A stretch of DNA of 64,000 bases from NCBI GenBank assembly GCA_025526915.1, contig JAHLKH010000099.1, forward strand, positions 32,143 through 96,142. Direction: 5' to 3'. Positions 10,744 through 22,200 of the stretch are shown here, one piece after another; position 1 is the stretch's first letter, and the number at the start of each line of letters is the position of its first letter. A program made the position numbers and the translations under genes. Below the pieces are notes generated by a model. The model worked only from the letters and a program-made list of their open reading frames with translations, was not told the DNA's origin and did no database searches. This DNA comes from Entophlyctis helioformis. Its lineage: Eukaryota > Chytridiomycota > Chytridiomycetes > Chytridiales > Chytriomycetaceae.

Positions 10744-13700
10744 ATGTACGGCAACAAGAGGTTCTCGACTGCGTCCAACATGACGTCCAATATGGCGTCC
10801 TCGGCAGCAGCGGCAGACGGCAGACAGCAGCGGCGGAAATCCAAGCGCTCGTCGGCGTTCCTGGACGCATACGACTCGCTGTACGGGCAGCTGGATTCTC
10901 TTGAGGAATCCCTGCGCTCGCCGGAGCAAGCAGCATCAACAGCAGCATCGGCATCAACAGCAGCATCAACAGCATCAACAGCGGCAGCACCCTCTGGCCT
11001 GCACGCTCGACCGGCGCCCGTCACACGAGCCGGCCCAGCGAGGCATGCGGCCGCTCCACCATCCGCTGCAGGTGGTGCACATTTTTTCACCGACAACGGA
11101 GCTGAAAATTCTGCTCCTGTGCGGCCCTTGCCAGCCAGCTCAAGCTCAACACTCCGTGCACCACCTCAGTCGGCCCCTCCTGCACGGCAACAGCAGCGAC
11201 CGCAGCCACGACCGCAGCCACGACCGCAGCCAAGCCAGCAGCAGTCTTACACGCAGCAGCCAAGCCAGCAGCAGCAGCAGCCCCAGCCTCGCATCGCTGC
11301 TCCTGTGCACATCAGCAACCGTCCGGCCAACCCAAGCAATCTGAGCAAGTCGGTCGTTGCAGCCAGCAGCAGCAGCATCGCAAGCAGCAGCCACAGCGAC
11401 TCCGAGAGCCCCGTCCTGGACATTGACGACCTTGGCCGCACCGTCGCCGCCCGCCCGGTCTCCATCCGTACCTACACCTATCACGGCCAGCAGCAGCAGC
11501 AGCGGCCGCAGGACGTTCATCAGCCAAGCAGCCATCGTGGTGCACCAGCATCAGAAAAGACAACCGCACGGACGCCTGCACGGACAGCAACAGCAGCAGC
11601 AACAGCAACCACAGCAGCACCAGCACCGCTCTCGACGGGCCCTACTGCGACAAGACCTCCTGCCAGCACGCCTCCATCCGCCTTGCGAGTGAACCCGGCA
11701 CAGCGCACCGACCCTCGCGAGATGCCCGCACGACGCACCGACGATTACAGCCGCAGACACAAGGCCGGCGACTTTGACGTCGTCGACAACGACAACTACA
11801 GCGACGACGGCTACGAGCACCCTGCGCAGGCAGCACCCGCTGCGCCTGCTGCCCGCCGCTTCCACGACGATGCCGGCGGCGGCAGCAGCCGCGACCGGCA
11901 CTTGAACGACGCTAGCGAGGATCCCAATCTGCGGCGGCAGCACCAGCACCAGCACCAGCACCAGCAGCAGCAAACACAAAAGTCTGTGCAACCAGCGACA
12001 CAACCGTTGCGTCATCAGCGCTCAGCACCCTTTGACGACGACGACGCCGACGACGCCGACGGCAGCCACAACCGCCAGCGCCCGTACGACGATCGTGCAC
12101 AGCAGCAGCAGCAGCAGCAGCAACGCTCGGGCCTGCAGCGCCAGGGCAGCTCGGCCTCGTCTCGCCAGCGTCGCGAGCTCTCGCCCACCAACACGTCATC
12201 GCCGTCGCCGCGTGATGGGGCTGATCGCCACAACTACGCTCCTTCCGCCCCTGCGTCCGTCGCATCGGCGGGCAGTCGCGGCGGCGCTCCCTTCCGCCAC
12301 GACGACCGCCAGCACCATCTCGACAGGCGCGACGACCGCCACAACAACCACAACGACGACCACCACCACCGCAACAACGCCAGCAGCAGCAACGGCGGCA
12401 ACCACCGCCGCAACCGCTCCAACGTCACGGACGACTTCCGCTCGTCTGCCACCTTCTCGGTCGGCACTGGCGAGATCACGGCAACGTCCGAGGCCACCGC
12501 CGAAGGCCAGATCAACAGCAACTACCTGCACCGCTACTTCCCTGCAGATGCCGCTGCCAATGCTGCTGCCTACTCGTCGCGGACTGCCCCTGCCCACGGT
12601 GGCTCGAACCTCGGCCGTCGTCCCAGCGTCTCGTCGCCTCTGCGTGCTGGCGCGATCGCCAACGTGGCGCTGGCTGCTGCAGACGAGTCGGAGCCGCGCG
12701 CTTCGGGCGATGGCCCGCCTCCGTCCGAGTTTACCGAGCCCATGTCGCACCCGGCCGACGATCTCTACGATGGCCGCGGCCACACGCGTGCACCGTTGGC
12801 GTACGCTCCTGCTCCTGCTCCTGCTCCGTCCGCGAGAGTACTGCCGCCTCCGCAGGGACAGGCTCCGCAGACGCACGCCTATCCCATGGCTTCGCATGGC
12901 CAGGATCGCCTCCCGCAGTATCCACCAGCTGCACCGGCACAGTCGGCGCCACCGCTGCCGCCTCCACTTGCATATGGCCAGCCCATGCACAACCAGCCAT
13001 CGCAGCAGCAGCAGTCATACAGACAGCCGCCCCAGCCGCAGTATCCGCAACAGCAGCCGTTCAACTCATACCAGCCAGTTGCTCCTTACGGATACCAGAC
13101 AAACAGCCCAGAGATGGACACGAGCATGCCGCCACAACAGCAGCCGCTGCCCATGATGCCCCCCGCTGCTGCCATGCCTTTGCGCGCTCATGATCCATAC
13201 GCTCCGTACGGCGCTTACGCGAACAACGACTATGCCACCGACTACAACCAGCCTGGACGCGGCCCTCGCCAGCAGCAGCAGCCGCAGCAGCAACAGATGC
13301 CTTTCCAGCCACCCCTGCGATCCGTCGCCTCGCGTGAACACAATCGCGATCATGACAGGCCGTTTGTGCCCGACCGCAACGCAGCTGACCGCGAGCACCA
13401 GGGCGGCAGGTACGATGCGGACGAGCCGTCTCGCCACGGCCCCGGCAGCTCGCGCATGAACGGTCGGAGTGAAGGAGGCCGCTACCCGCCGGAAAAGTGG
13501 CCCTCTGATCAGGGCCGCGCCGATTACGACAATGACGCCGACGAGGAGCCCTCCAAGGGAAAGAGTCGGCGCTGCCATCTGTCGGCCGGGTTCTTGATCT
13601 TGGCAGGCGTGATTGCGTTTATTCTGCTTGTTGGAGGCGTTCTCCTGTACATCTTTTGGCCGCAGTAAGTGACGGCCGCCTGCCTGTGTGCTCGAGACTT

Positions 13701-14367
13701 GCTCTGCCTCTACAAGAGCTGTGCTGACGATTGATACCGCACCTCCATCCACACACGCTCACCTTGCATCAGAGCACCCACATTCATTGTCAAGTCGACG
13801 TCGCCGATCATGGGCATGCCCGTCAGCTCGGCCCCAATCACGGACGGCGGGTTCCGCTTCAACACGACGTTCAACATGACGGTCGAGATCCGCAATCCCA
13901 ACCGCTACGAGCTCAACCTCAACAGCGTGGTCATGTCCGCCGCGAGCCTGGTCGCCAAGTCGCAGGACGTCAATGGCGTCCGCATCACCAACGCGGCACC
14001 GGCGCTCCGACTCAACGGCGACGTGCAGCGTCCCCTCTTCCCCAACCCGGCCGTCAAGCTTGGATACACGTCCACTGCCGGCTTCGACGCCGTGACCACG
14101 CGCGTCATGTACTTTTCGTTTGACTACTACACGGACCCCAAGCCGCTGACGGATCCTGGCGTGGCGCAGCTCATGGTCGGATGCGGCGTGGCGCCGGGCT
14201 TGCCGGCCAGCACCGAGCGGCGCGTCATGACGATCGCGTACACGGCGACCATGGACGCGGGATGGCTGGACACGTTTGGGTTCCGACCCGTGGCCAAGGG
14301 GACGTTTCTGTTTGTCTGTCCCCCTCCGCTTGCCGATGCACTCCGGGCGGCGTTCCCTGCCAGCTGA
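10744..14367 (+). CDS. Large disordered single-pass membrane protein with LEA-2-like domain (paralog 2)
   Basis: Exons 10744-13664 and 13773-14367 (GTAAGT donor, phase 2) give 1171 residues; an upstream in-frame ATG at 10675 would add 23. Roughly 950 residues are low-complexity (polyQ, Pro, Ser, His/Asn/Asp-rich), followed by a basic stretch (KGKSRRCHL), a single transmembrane helix (FLILAGVIAFILLVGGVLLY) and a 200-residue LEA-2-like domain: FNTTFNMTVEIRNPNRYELN and later TRVMYFSFDYYTDPKPLTDP. The domain order and intron position match the gene upstream, so the pair arose by tandem duplication followed by strong divergence of the N-terminal tail. Fungal LEA-2-like proteins include vacuolar/lysosomal membrane proteins such as Tag1; the location here is not known. 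Confidence 0.8.
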
Positions 14368-15064
14368 TGTCTGCCTGGCACATGCTATCCTTGGCTTGTC
14401 ATCCTTGGCTTGCGCTCCACAGAGTCTTGGAGCCTCCCACAATACACATATACTTGCACCGATCTCTGGAAAAGCGTTGGCGATGAACGAGGTGTCATCT
14501 GGATGCCAGTGACGGATCGCCACAATGCAACAGGTGGCTCACTCGACAGCCTGAACTCGGCCAGTGACTGCAGATCTGATGTGATCCACAATGCTCTGGC
14601 CTGGGCTCCCTTGTGCGGTGTGGATGCACGCAATGGCTGGTCGACAAGACACTGTGCAGCTGATGGTTCAGCAGGCGGTGACTGTGCCACAGGAGTTGGC
14701 AGGAGAACAGAAGCAGTGGTGAGGTGAAGCATGGCCTGTCTGGCCTGTCTGGCTTGCCTGTCGATCGCATCTTGGGATCTGCCACTCTGCATGAGCAGCC
14801 ACAAGACTGCATTCGCATTGCCGCCTTGCATGCAGAATGCACAACGCCGGTTGTCCTGCCATCCACCACCACCTGGCACAGGCTCGTAGAGCACGCCCCA
14901 CCAGCCCTCACGTCAACCTCACCACGCCAGCCGCACTGTGCACCACAGCAAGCCGTGTCTGTGCATGTCCCACATTGTCGTGCTTTGCAACGGCACTTGT
15001 TGGACGCAGTCGCGTCGAGTAGATCTTGTCCTCACAACCACAAAGCGAACAAGCGGCTGTGACG
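14368..15064. other. Intergenic, no gene recognised
   Basis: Only short overlapping ORFs of skewed composition are present on both strands. I see no domain, RNA gene or repeat array. Confidence 0.5.
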
Positions 15065-16745
15065 ATGCAAACAACGCAGACGGCAGACAACGCAGACACA
15101 GCAGCAGCCAACGACGACCATGTGTGCCGTCTGCAGAGCCAGCTGCAGAGCACAGCCGAGCAGCTGGTTGCTCTTGGCCGCACCGACATTGTGCGGGCTG
15201 TGGTCGAGCAGGTCGTTGGAGCGAGTGGCAGCCAGGCCGTCGAGCCAGGACAGCCAGGGCAGCCAGCAGCCAAGCGACTCAAGACAACAGCAGAAGCAAC
15301 AGCAGCAACGACACCACAGCCAGCTGTGCCTCGCTATGTGGTGCCGCCAGCCACCGGCGACCTTGCATTCGGCAGCAGTCACTGGGACGGCAAGCCCGCC
15401 GAGATCCACGCCATGATCCTCAAGACAGCCGGCCCGCTCACTCTCTTCCTCAATGGCCTGCTCGGCGACAAGGACACCTCGACGAAGCGACCAAGCTGGA
15501 GCTGTGGATCGATGCGTTCAAGACGGACTGGCAGGGCGATCTGGCTCGGCTGCCTGACGCTGATCTAACGGCCGACAACGGACTGCTCCTCGCACACTCT
15601 CGCTCCATGTACGACCGTCTCCGCAAGCGCTTTCCTCGGTACACCGAGGCCTCGTATGCGAGAGACGACGCAGACAACAATACCTACGACGACTCGTTCG
15701 ATGCCACTCTATGTGACGACAACCGCTTGCTTCTCATTCCCATGCGGCACGGCTGGTTTGATCTGGTCGACTTTACGTATCCGATCACGCTCGCTCGCAT
15801 GGCCATCCGCTTTGGATGCCTCGATCTGCTCAAGCAACTCGACGACAAGTACAACACGCTCCAAGAATGGATGGCGAAACACGATCCGGCAAGCGAGTAC
15901 TGGCATATCGCAGTTACTGAAGTAGCGGGAAATGGACACCTCGATGTCGCGCAGTACTTGTTTAGTCTTGGCGTGACATGCACGACATCAGCGATGGACA
16001 ACGCGGCTATGAATGGTCATCTGCATGCCGTCATCTGGCTTCACGAGAACAGAACGGAAGGGTGCACGACGTGGGCGATGGATTTTGCGGCTGGCAGAAG
16101 CCATCTGCATGTCGTCCAGTGGCTCCATGCCAACAGGAAGGAGGGATGCACGGCCAATGCGATGGTCTTTGCTGCAGAGTCTGGGCAACTGCATGTGATC
16201 AAGTGGCTCCACGAGAACACGATGGCGGGATGTACGGTGGTGCGATGGACAGCGCGGCTGAAAGAGGCCATCTGCATGTCGTCAAGTGGCTACATGCCAA
16301 CAGGACGGAAGGATGCACAGCGTATGCGATGAACAATGCGGCTCGCAACGGCCATCTACATGTCGTCAAGTGGCTCCACGAGAGTGGTCGTCAAGTGTGC
16401 ACGCCTGCCGCGCTGGATGTCGCCATCAACCGTGCACAAACGGACGTCATCAAGTACATGCACTCGAAAGGCTGTCGCACATCATCCAAGGTCGTTGAGC
16501 GTTTGGCCGCTGGTGGCAAAGCCGAATTGCTTCAATGCTTACTGGATGGTGGATACGCGGTTGAACTCGATGCACTCGATTACGCCAAGACTGCCGAGAT
16601 CGCAGACATTCTCCTTGGCAGCCTCACACTGGACCGGGCACAAGCGCTGCTTGTCCAAGCGAAACAAGGAAATGCCACCAACCCGACCACCTTCAAGAGA
16701 CTTGAGTCGAGGATCAAGGAACTGCAAGCATTAAACAAGTCGTGA
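15065..16745 (+). pseudogene. Ankyrin-type repeat gene, broken by two frame changes
   Basis: Starts at ATG 15065 (MQTTQTADNADTAAANDDHV), with a short coiled-coil-like head and then PAEIHAMILKTAGPLTLFLN. Near 15475 the frame must change to continue into LDEATKLELWIDAFKTDWQG. The repeat region then shows ankyrin-like units of about 33 residues with the signature NGHLxVVxWLHxNRxEGCT and AMxxAA. Near 16237 the frame changes again, and the C-terminus ends at 16745 with RIKELQALNKS. Both breaks fit loss of one base. Such repeats form protein-binding surfaces; the partner is unknown. The remaining sequence looks constrained, so a live gene with sequence errors is as likely as a true pseudogene. Confidence 0.75.
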
Positions 16746-16863
16746 ATGGAGACCCAAGACTCGTAGTTCGAATGAAGACGTGATTGCTCGTGCGACACCA
16801 GGCTGCTACCTTTGTCAGATGCTCTGCTTTGCAGAGCACGTCCAGTCCGACATTGATCAGTGG

Positions 16864-17014
16864 AAATGCCACATTGGTTGGACGGATCGCTCAGATCGCC
16901 CTTCTTTGGCAGTGAGACGATGGACGCCGACTGCCAGGCATTTGGTATGACTGCCTCCTCGAAGATTGAGTTGCACACGCGCAGCAGCCACATACCCCAA
17001 AAACACCTTTGCAT
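16864..17014 (-). mobile_element. LINE (non-LTR retrotransposon) reverse transcriptase fragment
   Basis: The minus strand encodes WLLRVCNSIFEEAVIPNAWQ, then SASIVSLPKKGDLSDPSNQ and GIS. This closely follows the early fingers region of LINE reverse transcriptases (NxIWxxxxxPxxWxxxxIxPIPKKGDxxxPxNYRxIS). Further decayed sequence runs toward 16750 out of frame. No complete element, endonuclease or poly(A) tail is visible. It lies about 180 bp past the 3' end of the tRNA gene, on the same strand. Confidence 0.75.
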
Positions 17015-17187
17015 ACATTGACGAGCGTTGATCTCACCAACTGCTGCATCTTGCTCGTTCGATTATCGCATCGACAGCATGAATGCTCACTGTTTGTGCG
17101 CAAGACCAAAACGAAGTATCGAGCGCGCATCGGCTGTGGATGTCGTGAGATGCAAAACAGAGGCGGCACAAGGTTGCCATGCCGAGC

Positions 17188-17191
17188 AAAA
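17188..17191 (-). terminator. RNA polymerase III terminator
   Basis: A TTTT run (minus strand) follows directly after the tRNA discriminator base, as expected for Pol III termination. Confidence 0.85.
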
Positions 17192-17265
17192 TGGTTTCAT
17201 CCGGGATCGAACCGGAGACCTCCTGTGTGTTAAACAGGTGTGATAACCGACTACACCATGAAACC
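17192..17265 (-). tRNA. tRNA-Val (anticodon AAC)
   Basis: 74-nt cloverleaf without intron. The acceptor stem is GGTTTCA/TGAAACC with discriminator A. The A box is TGGTGTAGTCGG and the B box is GGTTCGATCCC. The anticodon stem-loop is CCTGT-TTAACAC-ACAGG, reading AAC (valine, GUU codons). The sequence strongly resembles yeast tRNA-Val(AAC). Confidence 0.97.
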
Positions 17266-17846
17266 ACCTGTTGATCATTTTTCGCTCATTTTGATCGACC
17301 CTGCCACTCCACAACAAGCATTGCCAATCCAGTCAGACAATCTCGCTCAGATCGGCAACTGCCCGCCTGCAGCCCCTTTCTGGTATGCGCGCTAAACTCG
17401 TTCTTTCCATCAGCACAAGATCCTGTTGGGCTGCTCATCCAACCATGGCATACCGCCATACGCGACTTGGACACTTTGCTCTTGGCCAGCTGCGCTTGTG
17501 GATCATGGCCGTGCATCGCCTGTCACTCTGAGCATCCACTGGAACGCCGCTTGTGTGTCCATAGCTCAGAATGGATCACCCAAAGAGACACTTGTAGCAA
17601 GTCCGCCCAACCCACCATCAGCCTCGCGTTTCTGTACCTCATCTGCAGTGTGTGCTTCGCCTTTATGTTCGCCAAGTTTACACCACGCCGCCAGAACCAT
17701 GTGCACCATGGCATGCCGTGTCAGTGGATGTCCCACACTGCCTGTGCACAAGAGCATCACGCAAGGAGCCATGCCATGAACGCGGCGATCAGAGTGGATC
17801 GAGCCAGACTGTTTCCCGGCACTCCAACAGACCAGCGCCAAACACA
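17266..17846. other. Intergenic, no gene recognised
   Basis: Short ORFs only. Some minus-strand pieces could be further retroelement debris, but none could be matched to a motif with confidence. Confidence 0.4.
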
Positions 17847-18158
17847 ATGCAGCAAGGACTGGCCGTCGTGACGGGAGCGTCTCGGGGCATTGGACTGGCG
17901 GTTGCACGGCGGTTTGTGTTGGCCGGCGTGCCGACGGTGCTGGTCAGCCGCAACGCTGAGCGGCTGGCTGCTGCCCAGGCGTCCCTCTCTGCCGCCGCTG
18001 CCGTGTCGGCCCAGTCGCCACTGCCAGACATTCTGGTGCGGTCTGTGGACGTGGGCGACGCCGACCAAGTCGATCTGCTGTGCAAGGTGCGCCGTGCGTC
18101 TACAGAAGCGTCGCCTGGAGCATCCATTGGGCTGGGACAGGACGGCATGCCACCACTG

Positions 18159-18197
<39 letters not shown>

Positions 18198-18936
18198 ACA
18201 ATGCACGGCGGGCAGGATCTGGCCAGTCTCGGCCGGCCCATCACGCATCTGGTCAACGCCGCCGGCGTCGCGCCGTCGTCGCTGCTGCTGTCGACGCCCG
18301 TGCCGCTGATCCAGTCGACGCTCGCCACCAACCTGCTGGGCACCATGCTCATGTGCCGCGGCCTGCTCAAGCCGATGATGCAGCACACCCGCCGCTCTGC
18401 GTCTGCCTCTGCCTCTGCGTCTGCCTCTGCCTCGCCGTCACCGCCGCCGTCGTGCTCAATCATCAACATTGCTTCCGTGGTCGGCACGCGCATGTCGAAC
18501 CCGGGCCAGAGCGTCTACGCCGCCTCCAAAGCAGGCATCCTGGGTGCGTCATCTCCGACCCCCCGCACCCACCCTCTACACCACATGACTGACACCCTCA
18601 CCCCACACTCCAGGGTTCTCGCAGTCGCTCGCAAAGGAAGTCGCTCCAAAGGGTATCCGCGTCAATGTCATTGCACCGGGATTCGTCCAGACAGACATGA
18701 CAGACGCCATGCCGGCGGCCACGCGCGACGCGGTGCGGTCCATGATCCCCATGGGCCGCTTCGGCACTGTCGAGGTAACGTGCGTGCGTGTTTTCGCTCA
18801 CGACACTCACACACTCACATACACACTGACGAATGGATCCGCCGTGATAGGAGGTCGCGGACGGCGCCATGTACCTCGCCAACGCGTCGTACGTGTCGGC
18901 AGCTGCCTAGTCATTGACGGTGCACTCTCTGTATAA
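17847..18936 (+). CDS. Short-chain dehydrogenase/reductase, FabG (3-oxoacyl-ACP reductase)-like
   Basis: Exons 17847-18086, 18216-18543, 18614-18774 and 18851 to the end, GT-AG and in phase. The start MQQGLAVVTGASRGIGLAVA gives the NAD(P)-binding TGxxxGIG motif. NAAG follows at the end of beta-4 (HLVNAAGVA), then the catalytic Ser region (IINIASVVG) and the active-site YxxxK (SVYAASKAG). IRVNVIAPGFVQTDMT is the classic post-catalytic loop. It probably reduces 3-oxoacyl intermediates in (mitochondrial) type II fatty acid synthesis; a general SDR role cannot be excluded. The frame as given stops at 18910 (SYVSAAA), but one added G near 18900 restores the usual ending GSCLVIDGALSV to TAA 18936. 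An alanine/serine-rich insert (ASASASASAS) lies before the catalytic serine. Confidence 0.88.
18161..18195. repeat. (CA)n microsatellite in intron 1 of the SDR gene
   Basis: About 17 CA units lie in the intron between 18087 and 18215. Confidence 0.95.
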
Positions 18937-19228
18937 AACCCGATAAGCCCCCACACCATAAAACCCCCCACAACCAAACATGTAAACAGTCGGCTCTTGC
19001 TTCATTCTTTCTTCTTGTAGTGCGCGCATGGGCAGGTCACGTTTGTTCGGAACGCACTTGCCCGCACCACCCAAACCGCCACACACTAATGATACCAACA
19101 ATGCCAACAACCAGGATGCAAGACGGAAAACAGAGAGAGGGAGGGTATGCCATCTGCTCAAACATGCCAAAATGCTGCACAAATACGTCACACGGGCGAA
19201 CGTCACACGGTGAACGGCGGACGACGCA
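18937..19228. other. Short convergent intergenic region
   Basis: The SDR (+) and Sec7 (-) genes end toward each other here. AT-richer than its surroundings, with ATAAAA motifs (18934, 18959) that may serve 3'-end formation. Confidence 0.4.
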
Positions 19229-22200
19229 CTACTGGTCGACGCGCACAAGCTCGTCGCCCACACGCTCCATAAACTCTTGGAGCACGCCGCGCACCTCGAA
19301 GCGGTCGACGCTCATCATGCGGATCGCCAGACGAAAGTATCGCGGCAAGTGGCGGCGGAGCATGGCGGTCGGACGGGCCGGATCGGCCGGTGCGGCCGAC
19401 ACGGGCACAGAGCCTTGCGCCGAGACGGAGCCTTGCACAGACGCTTGCGCAGACACGGGGATGGGGACCAGCGGCGGCAGACCAGTGGACCGTCCCGACA
19501 GCCACCAGCCGTCAAACGTCAGCAGTTCCTTAAACACCACGACGACGACGGGCGACCAGAGGGCAATGTCGCGCGCGTTCTTTTGCGGGTCGGCCAGGAA
19601 GCCCACGTAGCGCTCGAGCAGGTCCATGGTCTCGGCGACCAGCGCTTCCACCACGGCCGTGCGGGGCAGCCCGGCAGCCGCGGCTTCTGCACCAACACCA
19701 CCATCCGCAACGCCATCCGCAACGCCATCGCCATCGCCATCGCCAATCGTCTTGTACGCACCAAAGAGCAGCACGATATACGTCGAGAAGCTGACCGTCT
19801 CCTGCTTGACGAGGTTGGGCATCTGGCTCACCCAGCCGCGCTGGAAGATGGCGTGGCGGAGCTCCGTGAGGCTGTTGAACGACCGCGCCAGCGCGTAGCT
19901 CGTGTAGATGCACCGCAGCAGCCGCGCGCGGTCCGCGGCTCCCATGACGCCAATGGCAAAGCTCTTGGCCGGCTGGATCTGCCCGCCACCTCCTGCTGCT
20001 ACTGCTGCTCCTTGGCCGTGGCCCTGCTCAGACGGCGAGGTGGGAGACCACGGGGCGACGCGGGCGACACGTCCACTGCCCCCGACACGTCGGCCAGACA
20101 AAACTCGCGCACCGACTGCAGGAGCTCGAGGTGCGTCACGCACTTGATATCGTGTGCTCAAAGTCGAGGTCGTTGAGCGACAGCGGCTCGCCCACCTCGC
20201 GCGCCGCTGCCTTGGCGGCCGCCATGATCTCGGCCATGGGCACGATGCGCGACAGACACGTCGGGTCGGCAGGCGGCTTGGATGTCGACGAACGACAACG
20301 ACGACGACGATGGCGGGAGATCGCCGCCGTCCGTGGTTACCGCGTCCGACACGGCCGTCGTCGCCGACGCGCGCGGGGCAAAAGTGCAGTTGAGCAGCTC
20401 GACCGGCAGCGTGGCCCGGAACGCACCCTCGATCTTGTCAATCAGCCAGCTCCACGACGCGTGCCGCGCAAGCTTGTGCACGTTGTTGAGGAGGAACTGC
20501 TGGAAACAGATCTGCGCCGTGGCCGCGAGCTTGTCGTCCTTTTTGCCCATGAGGAGCAGCATGCGGTCGAGCGAGTGCTGCAGAAACTCGAGGCCGGCCG
20601 GATCGACTGTGCGCCGGGTCTGCGTCACAGTCTCGCCCTCACCGCCGTCATCACCACCATCACCACCCTCTGCAGCCACATGGCGTCCCTCGGTACCGTA
20701 CACGAGCATGTCCAGGTGCAGCGAGAGCATATCGCCCAACAACCGCAGCCCCAGAATCAGCACAGCCGAGTTGGCCTCGCGCTGCGCCATCTCGTCGGCA
20801 GGGTCGCTCAGGTCCTCAAAGATGGGCGAGATGATGTTGCGGTGGATCGTTTTCCAGTACGACGAGTCGAGCAGATGCCCCGACGACCGGAACGTCTCAA
20901 AGAGCGTCTCCATCGTGTGCGTGCGCACGAGGACGCCGTCCGACTCGATAATGACGCGCGAAAAGGCAGACAGGATCGGGAACCACGACAGGTAAAAGTG
21001 CTCCTCGGACACGCAGCCGTGGATCGTCAGGTACGGCTGCTGCGGCAGGTTGTTGATGCGCGGCGTGTGCGTGAACCCAACGCCGCCGCCATTGACGGCA
21101 TGTCCGTGTGCGGCCGATGGAGTCGTCGCGGCCGGAGCCAGCAGGCGTGCCCGTCGGCGGATGCGCGCTGCTGCGTTTGGAGCGCGACTTGCCGCCCGCA
21201 CCGCCTGCCAATGCCGATGCCGACACCGACGCCTCGTCCTTGGCGCGCTCCACCAACGACTTGGTGCACGACTGCAGCATCTGGATGCTGCCCATGACGA
21301 GCTCGTCGTGCGCAGGGCCCTGGCCCTTGAGCAGCGCAAACTCGGCGAGGCACGATACGAGATCGACAAACCCGCCCGTCGACACGACATCGTCAAAGTA
21401 CAGTTTAAACACCATCTGCACCGTCGTAAACGAGGTTTTGGCCATGCGCTCGTCCGTCTGGGCGGCGCGCACGAGCACGACAAAGATGGATTTCCACCCG
21501 GAGCGGATGCTGCGCGCGCGGGCCGAGATCATCTGCGACAGCGAGCTGAGAATGAGCTCGCGGATGGCCGGCGAGGTGTTGTGCTTCATGATCCACTCGA
21601 AGCTCTTGAGGAACTCGTGCTGCGACGAAAAGTGGCCGAGCTCCTCGCGCTCGAGGAACTTCATGCCGAGTTGGCGGAGCGAGTCGACGGCAAACGTGGC
21701 CACGTGCGCGCTCGGGTGGCACGCGACCGTGTTAAAGTGCGGCTGCAGGTTGCGCCAGATCTGCGTCCACTCGAAACGGATGCGGTGCATGTTGTAGTAG
21801 GCAATCTCGACAATCTTTTGCAGCAGGTACATGCGCGGCGGGCCCGGAGTGGCCGACGTCATGGGCATGCCCTTGGCGTCGAGCCCGACTTCCTCGAGCG
21901 ACACTTGGCAGACCGCCTTGAAAAAGTGGATAATGGCCGTCGCAGACAGCGACACGGACTTTGCAAAGATGCGGTCAATGACAATCAGCGACGTCTGGCT
22001 CTGCAGCTCGGCAACGAGGCTCTCGAGGGCAGGCGAGATTTTGCGTGGGGTCTGGTCGACGCGTCCGTTGGACCCGCTACCGCCACTGCCACTGCCGCTG
22101 CCGCTTCCGCTGTTCCACTGCCGCCGACGGTCACGGGCGATGCAACAAAGCCGCTGTTGGCGCCGCCGCCCATGCCGCTGGTGTCGTGGTGGATACGCTC

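Noticed and set aside
16441..16745. Reverse transcriptase continuing through the ankyrin gene on the minus strand
   Set aside because: After GIS at about 16864 the minus frame no longer fits the family, and the plus strand there encodes the ankyrin gene end.
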